From the NCBI GenBank assembly GCA_002306945.1, contig DBTH01000343.1, forward strand, positions 1 through 7,074: DNA of 7,074 nt, written 5' to 3'. Below, in pieces: positions 1 through 5,795 of this stretch; within the stretch, counting starts at the first letter, position 1; the number at the start of each line of letters is the position of its first letter. The DNA is from Methylacidiphilaceae bacterium UBA1321. GTDB taxonomy: Bacteria; Verrucomicrobiota; Verrucomicrobiia; Methylacidiphilales; UBA1321. Position numbers and translations under genes: made by a program. The notes beneath the pieces are model-generated. The model saw nothing but the letters and a program-made list of their open reading frames with translations. It was not told the DNA's origin and did not search any database.

Positions 1-953
1 ACTTTGGCAGTAAACCTGCCACGCCCTATAAATGGAAGTATCACGTCGGCGATACGTTGCCTTCTTCCACGCTCTTCACTCCCAACCGGCTCGTCGCATC
101 TCCCGTTACTTTCGGTTCCCTGCCTTCAGGCGTGCTTGAGGACAAACCGTGGCAGACCCTGCTTTTTCGTCCCGGCCCGAAAGGACATCCCGGTCTCGGT
201 CTACCCACCGCCGGACAGCCTCCGTATACGACTCTGCCCGATCACCTGTTGCTCGACCTTTTTCATATGCCCGTCGTCGAGCCGTACCCCATCAGCGAGC
301 CGTTTTCCACGGCAGGCCGGATCAACATGAACTATCAGATCGTCCCCTTTACCTATATCAACCGCGATACGGGCATTCGCGCGTTGCTCAAATCGGAAAA
401 GGTGATCTCGATCCTCACCAGCCGCGCCAACAACTATAAAATCAATTACTCCTCAACTTCCCTACCCACCGTGCTCATGGATGTGAATGTCGATGAAACG
501 TTGACCGGCTTCGCCAGCCGCTTTGCCAAGAACGATCTCTTTCGCGCCGCTTCGGAAATATGCGACATTGACATCGTTCCTTCCGACTACACCGGCACGA
601 CTCCCCATACCCGCGATTCCATGGATGCGTACTGGAGCACACGGCTTCTGACTGGAGACAATTGCCGCGAACGGGTCTATGCCACGCTCTATCCGCGACT
701 GACCACGCAGTCGAACACCTTTACCATCCATTTCCGCGCGCAAGCGCTCAAAAAGAGCAAGGGTTCGCCCGCTCATATCTGGAATGAATCGCTCGACCGC
801 ATCAGTGGCGAATACCGGGGTTTTGAAACGGTCGAGCGCTACATCGATCCAAATAACTCGTCGATTCCCGACTACGCCGACACCTCAGTCACGACACCGA
901 TCAGCCGGTTCTACAAATTCCGCGTTCTACAATCCAAGCAATTTGCGCCATGA
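1..953 (+). CDS. Verru_Chthon cassette protein A-like, C-terminal part (5' truncated by window edge)
   Basis: The frame is open from the first bases (first full codon at 3) to a TGA at 951-953, so this is the last 316 residues of a longer protein; the TTG at 57 is not a convincing start. The sequence around 260-400 (LLDLFHMPVVEPYPISEPFS, then INMNYQIVPFTYINR and a LLKSEKV segment) matches my memory of the C-terminal signature of Verru_Chthon cassette protein A, a large Verrucomicrobiota family of unknown function. Members are encoded in cassettes with prepilin-like proteins B, C and D. The final third (DAYWSTRLLTGDN, then RLTTQSNTFTIHFRAQAL) looks like a beta-rich domain that packs against or presents pilin-like partners, but that is inference. 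No catalytic motif is visible. Its stop overlaps the start of the next gene by 4 bp, so translation is probably coupled. The N-terminus lies outside the window, so a signal peptide or membrane segment cannot be judged. Confidence 0.8.
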   Translation, partial: FGSKPATPYKWKYHVGDTLPSSTLFTPNRLVASPVTFGSLPSGVLEDKPWQTLLFRPGPKGHPGLGLPTAGQPPYTTLPDHLLLDLFHMPVVEPYPISEPFSTAGRINMNYQIVPFTYINRDTGIRALLKSEKVISILTSRANNYKINYSSTSLPTVLMDVNVDETLTGFASRFAKNDLFRAASEICDIDIVPSDYTGTTPHTRDSMDAYWSTRLLTGDNCRERVYATLYPRLTTQSNTFTIHFRAQALKKSKGSPAHIWNESLDRISGEYRGFETVERYIDPNNSSIPDYADTSVTTPISRFYKFRVLQSKQFAP

Positions 954-1591
954 ACCGGAATTCATTCATTTCGATTTGTCGGCACAACTTCCGGCGCGCC
1001 TTTAGCCTCATGGAACTTCTGGTTGTCGTGGCGATCATGGGAGTCATGTCGGTGCTGACGGTTCCATCGATTACTTCCACCTTGCGCGCCACGCGAATCA
1101 CTTCTACCGGACAACTTCTCCTCGATGAACTCAAGTTTGCCCGCCAAACCGCCGTCAGTCGCAATGTTCCGGTCGAAGTGCGATTCTACAAATTGCCCGA
1201 TTACAATCAGGCCGCATCCTCTACGCCGACAGTCTACCGGGCCATGCAATGTTTCCTGATCCAGAACGGCGTAGCGACGGCGCTCACTCCGCCGAAGTTT
1301 CTGCCCAATCCGGTGATCTTTTCGACCGTGGCGACCGACTCGCCTTTTTTCACTTCAACGGATCACGCCGAACTCGCGGCCGCTTCCGGCACGTCGCTTC
1401 CCGGTTATCCCAACACCTCCTGGCGTTACCGCTGTTTTCAATTTGCACCGCACGGCAGCGCCGACCTGTTGAGTTCGGAAAATTTCTTCACCGTTGTTTT
1501 GGAAAATGACAAATCCCTGTCGCAAGGAGCGAATTTTTTCACCGTGCAAGTGAATCCGATAAGCGGTGCCGTCCAATGGTATCGTCCCTGA
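950..1591 (+). CDS. prepilin-type N-terminal domain protein, Verru_Chthon cassette protein D-like
   Basis: This 213-residue protein starts with a type IV prepilin/pseudopilin leader: a basic stretch ending RRA, then FSLMELLVVVAIMGVMSVL. The likely prepilin peptidase cut is A17|F18, with the conserved Glu at +5 (E22) and a hydrophobic helix of about 20 residues. The residue before the cut is Ala rather than the usual Gly, which is tolerated in pseudopilins. After the helix come RATRITSTGQLLLDELKFARQ (an amphipathic continuation typical of GspH-like pseudopilins), a variable beta region and a C-terminus ending VNPISGAVQWYRP. Size, leader, ending and position directly after the cassette A-like gene favour cassette protein D; the B/C/D assignment is less certain than the pseudopilin call. 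The ATG lies inside the ATGA overlap with the upstream stop, and no Shine-Dalgarno motif is visible. The protein would be inserted in the inner membrane and processed by a prepilin peptidase encoded elsewhere. Its function is unknown. Confidence 0.82.
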   Translation: MNRNSFISICRHNFRRAFSLMELLVVVAIMGVMSVLTVPSITSTLRATRITSTGQLLLDELKFARQTAVSRNVPVEVRFYKLPDYNQAASSTPTVYRAMQCFLIQNGVATALTPPKFLPNPVIFSTVATDSPFFTSTDHAELAAASGTSLPGYPNTSWRYRCFQFAPHGSADLLSSENFFTVVLENDKSLSQGANFFTVQVNPISGAVQWYRP

Positions 1592-1635
1592 TTCTTTTTG
1601 CTATTACCCAGACTAACCAAACATCAAATACATCC

Positions 1636-2409
1636 ATGAAACTAAAATGCATCACCATCACCCTTGGCCTTCTCGCCTGTGCCGCTACCGGCCTTATTGC
1701 CGCCGAGAATGGGCCCACCCCCTATCCGGACGCCAAAAATCCGGATCTCTGGCCAGGCCAGGGACCCGTTCGCGTATTCGACTGGATGACTCCCGAACGG
1801 AATAAATTCTGGGCCAAGCGCGATGCGGATCAGGGCAAGATTGTTTTCACGGGCGACTCGCTGATCGGCGGTTGGAAACTGGACAAGGACTTTCCCGGAA
1901 AGCCTGTGGCCAATCGGGGCATCGGCGGGGACGTCACCCGTGGAGTGCTCTTCCGGCTTCAGGAGGACGTTCTCGATCTCCATCCCAAGGCGATAGTGAT
2001 CCATATCGGCGGCAACGATCTTTCCGGCGACGCCTCCGTAGAAACGGTTGTATCCAATTACAATCTGATTCTCGACCAGATCCAGAAAGCCAACGCGCAG
2101 ACTCCCGTGTTGATCCTGGCCATTCTTCCCCGTGGAATTCCCACCGGTGCCAAGGCTCCCAGCCCCGGATTACTTGAATATCTCAAGAAGGTCAACGCGC
2201 GCATACCGCAGGTCGATGCCGAACTGGCCAAGTTTCCAGCGACCCGTCCGAACGTGACATACGTCGAGAGCTACACTCCATTCCTTTTGCCCGACGGCAG
2301 CGTCGATGCTTCGCAATATAACGACGACATGGTGCACCCCACTGACGCCGGTCATTCCAAAATGGCGGCGTTGGTCATCAAAGCGTTGACCGATCTGAAA
2401 CTTCTCTAA
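1636..2409 (+). CDS. secreted SGNH/GDSL-family hydrolase (esterase/lipase-like)
   Basis: This is a 257-residue SGNH hydrolase with all four blocks. Block I is IVFTGDSLIGGW with nucleophile S75. Block II is NRGIGGD (93-99), giving an oxyanion Gly. Block III is HIGGND with N127. Block V is DDMVHPTDAGH with D231 and H234 as the Asp-x-x-His pair. The start at 1636 is preferred over the in-frame ATG at 1576, because MKLKCITITLGLLACAATGLIAA then forms a proper signal peptide, probably cut before ENG. The earlier ATG lies inside the upstream gene and would add 20 polar residues ahead of it. An LLAC sequence at 12-15 weakly resembles a lipobox, so a lipoprotein is possible. The family hydrolyses ester or acetyl groups on lipids, carbohydrates or small molecules. 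The substrate cannot be read from sequence, but the glycosidase-like neighbour makes glycan de-acylation attractive (inference). The gene starts 44 bp after the pseudopilin stop; the leader has no Shine-Dalgarno motif and no G in its last 19 bases. Confidence 0.9.
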   Translation: MKLKCITITLGLLACAATGLIAAENGPTPYPDAKNPDLWPGQGPVRVFDWMTPERNKFWAKRDADQGKIVFTGDSLIGGWKLDKDFPGKPVANRGIGGDVTRGVLFRLQEDVLDLHPKAIVIHIGGNDLSGDASVETVVSNYNLILDQIQKANAQTPVLILAILPRGIPTGAKAPSPGLLEYLKKVNARIPQVDAELAKFPATRPNVTYVESYTPFLLPDGSVDASQYNDDMVHPTDAGHSKMAALVIKALTDLKLL

Positions 2410-2457
2410 GAGGATATTCGGAACGGAAGCCGGAATTTAAAAAAACAGACAAATCAA

Positions 2458-4416
2458 ATGAATACCAATAGCCAAGTACCCACTGAAAGTTTCTTCATCG
2501 CCAACGAGCGTGCCATGGCCCTCGTTCAGGGAGGTCAACTGGTGACCGACCGGATTTTCGGCGTCTCGAAATTTTTCTTTCCCCGGAAGGATTCGTCCAC
2601 GCTGACGCAGAGCACCCGGTTGCGACTCATCGCCAACGAGGATGTGATCGAGTGCGTCGACTCGGAGGAACGCACCTCGATTGTCCGGCGCGGCTACGTC
2701 GACGGCGTTTTGGCGGTCAGCATTGAGTGGCGCGCGCACGACCTGAAGATCGAGGAATTGTACTTTATGCCGCTGCAACCCGATGTGGTCGTCCAGCGCG
2801 TGCGGGTGACGAATCTGTCGGCATTTCCGCAATCGTTGCGGCTCTATGGCATCCTCTATCCGCATCTCGGGGCGAACGCTGAAAGTAAAAAAGGGGTGTG
2901 CCGGGAAGCTTATTACGACACCAAGCAGGGATGCGTGGTGATGGAGGACAAGAACGGCATGGCTTTGACACTGGGGTTCGACCGCATGGCGGATGAATTT
3001 CAGGTTGGCGAAGTCTGCGGCCAGACCGATGTCTATTTCGATCTGGAAGATAATCGTCTCTCCGGCCATGCGCGTCTGGAAAATGTGGTACCCAACGCCG
3101 CTGTCGGGCTCGACGCGAGGACGCTGGCTCCGGGAGCCGTTTTCGAGACGGAACTCTGCCTTGGCGCGGGTAATTCGGTCAAGGAGGCGCGAACGTCGTT
3201 CGGGCAATACAAGAAGGAACGCAAAAAACTCTGGAAGCAGACAGAAGACTACTGGCATCGTGTCGGAGCGTCGGCCAGCGGACACTTGCCACCGCTGGGC
3301 GAATTCGAAGCGAAACTGGCCGCGGTCGAAAAGCAATCCGTACTCGTTCTGAAATCGTCCATCATTTCCAACGGTCAGCCGCTGGGCGGCACGACGGTTT
3401 ATCAGGACGGCGCGCAAACGCGCAATAGCTGCTACATCCTGCTGCAATTGGCCAAGCTGGGATTTGTCAGGGAGGCGGAGTTCGGTCTGGAGCATTATAC
3501 GGCGTTCCGTACCGGCGATCCCAAATTTGCTTCGGCCGATGAGAACGATCAGCCCGGAACCATCCTTCACGCCATGAAATCTTATGGCGAGATCACACGC
3601 GATGAAACGTATTTTCGCAAACATCGGAATGCCATTTTTCGTCTGGCGAACCGGCTGTTGTCGCTCATTGAACCCAAACTGGGCCTGATTTACTCCGAGC
3701 GGGCGATTCACGAATTTGTCGCCATCAGCCGCGGTTACGAGACTTACGTCAATGTGATGGCGTTTCGCGGGTTGCGGGATGCGGCGGACATGGCGCAACA
3801 GTTGGGCCAGACATCCGAATGCGAGCGCTTTTCCGTCGCGGCGGAAGAATTGCGCGTCAATATCCGCAGGCATTTGATTCATTCCGAATTGGGCATTTTT
3901 GTGAAACGTATTTACATGGGCAAGCCCGTTGCATTGCCGAGCGTTTCGATGCTGGTGCCTCCGCTCTTTGGCGTGATCGACGCGAGGGATCCGGTGGTGA
4001 CGCGCACGATCGAATACGTTCTGGAACATATCTGGGACGCGAAGATGGGAGGCATTTACCGCTACCCGCTTCATTTGCAACCCTGGGCGGAAATTCCGTA
4101 TGGTGGCCCCTGGGTATCCTACACTTGTTGGCTGGGCCGGGTTTATCTCTTGCGCGGAGAGCTCGACAAGGCTCGCGAATGCTTGAATTGGGTGATCGGA
4201 AATGTGCCAGACGATTCCTGCCTCATTCCCGAGCATTTTAGCGTGCAACACTACGGACGGCGCGGCGTGCACCGCATTTATATCGAACCGAGCGCACCCG
4301 AAATGTGGGCGACGGCGGAATTCCTGCGCTTTACCATGGAGTACCGCAAACACGCCCTGCAGTCGAAGCTGCCGACGTCAAGGTCTTCGGCCAGCCTGCC
4401 GGTTCAGGTGGATTGA
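2458..4416 (+). CDS. six-hairpin glycosidase-superfamily protein, GH15 glucoamylase-like
   Basis: The 652-residue protein has no signal peptide and is presumably cytoplasmic. Residues about 20-260 look like the N-terminal beta-sandwich domain of prokaryotic glucoamylases, and about 285-630 like an (alpha/alpha)6 barrel. Barrel landmarks are VYQDGAQTRNSCYILLQLAKLGF (314-336, in the place of the W-x-R-D helix of GH15), YSERAIHEF (412-420) followed by SRGYETYVNVMAFRGL, IPYGGPWVSYTCWLGRVYLL (546-565) and LIPEHF (589-594), then PSAPEMWATAEFLRF (611-625), which matches the PLxWSxAEFL-type end of GH15. Candidate catalytic residues by position are E414 (acid) and E592 (base). The usual Asp of the R-D motif is Asn (N323), so a changed substrate or a non-standard activity is possible. 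The last 20 residues are a Ser/Pro-rich tail. The start is the first ATG after an A-rich, nearly G-free leader 48 bp behind the hydrolase gene. It could instead belong to another (alpha/alpha)6 family such as a GH94-like or debranching-type enzyme; the exact family is uncertain. Confidence 0.72.
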   Translation: MNTNSQVPTESFFIANERAMALVQGGQLVTDRIFGVSKFFFPRKDSSTLTQSTRLRLIANEDVIECVDSEERTSIVRRGYVDGVLAVSIEWRAHDLKIEELYFMPLQPDVVVQRVRVTNLSAFPQSLRLYGILYPHLGANAESKKGVCREAYYDTKQGCVVMEDKNGMALTLGFDRMADEFQVGEVCGQTDVYFDLEDNRLSGHARLENVVPNAAVGLDARTLAPGAVFETELCLGAGNSVKEARTSFGQYKKERKKLWKQTEDYWHRVGASASGHLPPLGEFEAKLAAVEKQSVLVLKSSIISNGQPLGGTTVYQDGAQTRNSCYILLQLAKLGFVREAEFGLEHYTAFRTGDPKFASADENDQPGTILHAMKSYGEITRDETYFRKHRNAIFRLANRLLSLIEPKLGLIYSERAIHEFVAISRGYETYVNVMAFRGLRDAADMAQQLGQTSECERFSVAAEELRVNIRRHLIHSELGIFVKRIYMGKPVALPSVSMLVPPLFGVIDARDPVVTRTIEYVLEHIWDAKMGGIYRYPLHLQPWAEIPYGGPWVSYTCWLGRVYLLRGELDKARECLNWVIGNVPDDSCLIPEHFSVQHYGRRGVHRIYIEPSAPEMWATAEFLRFTMEYRKHALQSKLPTSRSSASLPVQVD

Positions 4417-4440
4417 AGACAAACGTGTTGAAACGGAAAA

Positions 4441-4472
4441 CGTGGGTGCGGCGCGAGAGCTCCGCATTCACG
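4441..4472 (+). terminator. stem-loop 24 nt after the GH15-like gene, possible terminator or 3' end hairpin
   Basis: The arms CGTG-GG-TGCGG-C-GC and GC-T-CCGCA-TT-CACG pair around a GAGA loop. This gives 13 pairs, two of them G-U, with one internal mismatch. The G-U pairs and the GNRA-type loop exist only in plus-strand RNA, so the structure probably belongs to the upstream operon's transcript. It lacks the immediate U-run of a textbook intrinsic terminator; the nearest T-run is about 60 nt further on. On the minus strand the hairpin is followed directly by TTTTCCGTTT but loses the two wobble pairs. It may be a terminator, a bidirectional terminator or an mRNA 3'-end stabiliser. Confidence 0.4.
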
Positions 4473-4545
4473 CCTATAGTGATTTCGCCTGATATTTCTA
4501 CATAATGTTATAAAATTTCAAATAATTCTATAGCTTTTTTTTGGC

Positions 4546-4740
4546 AAACTTCTTTATCGACGGCAATGAGCTCTCTTGTGAACGTGAGAACTCCTTGAGG
4601 GATTGACACGCCCCCGCACTTCGTGTCGGCCCCTCTTGATAGAGGACACTCTTGCGATCTAAACTTTCAGATGCGAAAGTCACCTCTATGAAGAGGGATG
4701 GCGCGTGAGCGCCGGAGTGTGTCAACCTCCACCGAAGTTT
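4546..4740. repeat. nested inverted-repeat segment with several hairpins (structured RNA or palindromic element)
   Basis: Three collinear complementary pairs bracket the segment: AAACTTC 4546-4552 with GAAGTTT 4734-4740, GAGG 4597-4600 with CCTC 4726-4729, and TTGACAC 4603-4609 with GTGTCAA 4719-4725. Inside lie successive hairpins: CCGCAC/GTGTCGG (4614-4629, one bulge), CCTCT/AGAGG with loop TGAT (4632-4645), ACTTTC/GAAAGT (4663-4680), CCTCT/AGAGG with loop ATGA (4683-4696) and GGCGC/GCGCC with a GTGA loop (4700-4713). The two CCTCT hairpins are also complementary to each other over 14 of 15 positions (4631-4645 with 4683-4697). The GTGA loop is GNRA-type only on the plus strand, which slightly favours plus-strand RNA. 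No known RNA family is recognised, and no promoter or terminator is convincing. It could equally be a non-autonomous palindromic repeat. Confidence 0.5.
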
Positions 4741-4801
4741 TACTTAAAACGGCTATCGTTGAAATGTTAAACAAAATTACTATAGATGGCATTTTTAAGT
4801 A
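4741..4801. repeat. AT-rich 9-bp inverted repeat, 43 bp apart
   Basis: TACTTAAAA at 4741-4749 and TTTTAAGTA at 4793-4801 are perfect reverse complements, enclosing a 43-bp AT-rich spacer. A small overlapping hairpin GTTTT-ACTT-AAAAC lies at 4737-4750. The repeat ends 31 bp beyond the stop of the minus-strand GH130 gene, so it could take part in ending that transcript, or it could be the edge of the neighbouring palindromic element. In AT-rich sequence a 9-bp match at this distance may also be chance. Confidence 0.35.
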
Positions 4802-4832
4802 GTGACAGGCGAGGGTTTTCGTTGTCCCGCGA

Positions 4833-5783
4833 TTACTTTTCGGACAGGCAGAAATCGAGCAGATTGGGCAAGGTGGTTTGAGCCAGGCAAACCCGTGTGT
4901 CGGCGCCGCCGTAATAAATATTGATCGTGTCGTCGGGCATGACTACGGCTCCGTTGGTGAAGACGGCATTGGGCACCTGTCCCATGCATTCGTACGGGGT
5001 CTCGGGTTGCAGGATGAATTGCCGGGGGGCGGCGAGCACTTTTTCGGGGCGTTCGAGGTCGAGCAACATGACGCCGAGGTAATAGTTTTCACCGGCGCAA
5101 TTTTTGGAAGTGGCGTGGTAAATGCAGAGCCAGCCCCGGGGAGTTTTGATCGGAACGGCGCCGATGCCCGATTTGCAGCGGCCCCACGGAACGACAGGCA
5201 GGACGATGGGGCGGGATTCCCCCCAATGAATCAGATCGGGCGAGTAGCTGATCCAGATGCGTCCGCTGCCGTCGATGTCCTGGGGGCGTTCGAGCCGTGC
5301 ATATCGGCCATGGATTTTTTCGGGGAAAAGAGCGGCGTTGCGGTTCGAGGGCACGGAAAGTTCGCCGACTGGTTCGAAGCTGTGAAAGTCCTTCGTGCGC
5401 GCGATCCCGATGCAGCTTCCGTAGCCGGCCAGCCAACTGGCGTGGGTGACGTAATAGGAGCCTTCCAGAGGAGTGATGCGCATGTCGAAACGATTTTCGA
5501 GAAAACGAGTTTCGGTCTCCCGCAGGGGATAGTCGATGGGGGTTGGTTCGATCTGGAAGTTCACACCGTCTTCACTCGTGGCGACGTGGAAATGATTGTC
5601 CCGTGCCATGTCTTCGACCCGCAACAGCAGCAGGACGCGGTTCCGATACCGCACGGCCCCGCAATTGAAGACGGACGAGCAGGGGGTGGGCAGGTCGCCC
5701 GGTGCGATGATGGGGTTTTCGGAATGTCGTTGCAAAATTCCGCTCTGATAAGTGAGAGGGCGCGATTCGATGGAGGTTTCCAT
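4833..5783 (-). CDS. glycoside hydrolase family 130 protein (beta-mannoside phosphorylase-like)
   Basis: The 316-residue protein has the five-bladed beta-propeller pattern of GH130 along its length: NPIIAPGD (23-30), VFNCGAVRYRNRVLLLLRVED (38-58), VATSEDGVNF (67-76), FDMRIT (99-104), RNAALFPEKI (148-157), IWISYSPDLIHWG (176-188), GWLCIYHA (217-224), YYLGVMLLDLE (234-244) and IYYGGADT (289-296). D100 sits where the family has its catalytic acid in a D-P-R motif; here the motif is D-M-R. R148/N149, R166 and H223 match positions that bind phosphate in the phosphorylases, with K204 as an approximate fourth, so phosphorolysis is more likely than hydrolysis. Members cleave beta-mannosides such as mannobiose or mannosyl-glucose and release mannose 1-phosphate. 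The lack of a signal peptide fits a cytoplasmic enzyme. It lies 12 bp behind the LacI-type regulator in one operon. The ATG is preceded by a leader without G and without Shine-Dalgarno. The substrate is not determined. Confidence 0.9.
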   Translation of the reverse strand: METSIESRPLTYQSGILQRHSENPIIAPGDLPTPCSSVFNCGAVRYRNRVLLLLRVEDMARDNHFHVATSEDGVNFQIEPTPIDYPLRETETRFLENRFDMRITPLEGSYYVTHASWLAGYGSCIGIARTKDFHSFEPVGELSVPSNRNAALFPEKIHGRYARLERPQDIDGSGRIWISYSPDLIHWGESRPIVLPVVPWGRCKSGIGAVPIKTPRGWLCIYHATSKNCAGENYYLGVMLLDLERPEKVLAAPRQFILQPETPYECMGQVPNAVFTNGAVVMPDDTINIYYGGADTRVCLAQTTLPNLLDFCLSEK

Positions 5784-5795
5784 AATTTATGAGAA

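Larger units (their letters stand above)
4417..4832. other. convergent intergenic region without a supported gene
   Basis: About 416 bp separate the stop codons of two convergent transcription units. No open frame here looks protein coding: the longest (4528-4725, minus) would begin with TTG, has no family resemblance and runs through the inverted repeats. The region holds a stem-loop (4441-4472), an AT-rich tract (about 4489-4560) with a run of eight T at 4535-4542, a GC-rich multi-hairpin segment (4546-4740) and an AT-rich inverted repeat (4741-4801). The hexamer CTATAG occurs three times, at 4474, 4528 and 4780. The abrupt change in base composition compared with the genes on both sides suggests an inserted element or an RNA-level function. 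Confidence 0.7.

Noticed and set aside
1576..1635. Upstream in-frame ATG for the SGNH hydrolase
   Set aside because: It overlaps the end of the pseudopilin gene and would put 20 polar residues before an otherwise normal signal peptide.
2437..4353. 638-residue open frame antisense to the GH15-like gene
   Set aside because: It lies almost exactly opposite a gene with clear domain pattern. Its translation is rich in His, Arg and Gln without recognisable domains, as expected of a shadow created by codon usage on the other strand.
4535..4542. Run of eight T as an intrinsic terminator
   Set aside because: No GC-rich hairpin lies directly upstream; the nearest stem-loop ends about 60 nt earlier.
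4603..4608. Perfect TTGACA as a plus-strand -35 box
   Set aside because: No -10-like hexamer occurs at 16-18 bp, and the sequence is fully explained as an arm of the inverted repeat.
4528..4725. 65-residue minus-strand open frame in the intergenic region
   Set aside because: It begins with TTG placed right against a GGAGG, too close for a ribosome site. It runs through the nested inverted repeats, and its product resembles no known family. It could be worth a repeat search but not a gene call.
4417..4832. CRISPR array, tRNA or integron attC site in the spacer
   Set aside because: There are no regularly spaced direct repeats, no cloverleaf with a T-arm sequence, and no convincing GTTRRRY/RYYYAAC core pair.
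4878..5792. 304-residue plus-strand open frame opposite the GH130 gene
   Set aside because: The minus strand encodes the full GH130 motif series, while the plus frame shows no family pattern and has the skewed composition of an antisense shadow.
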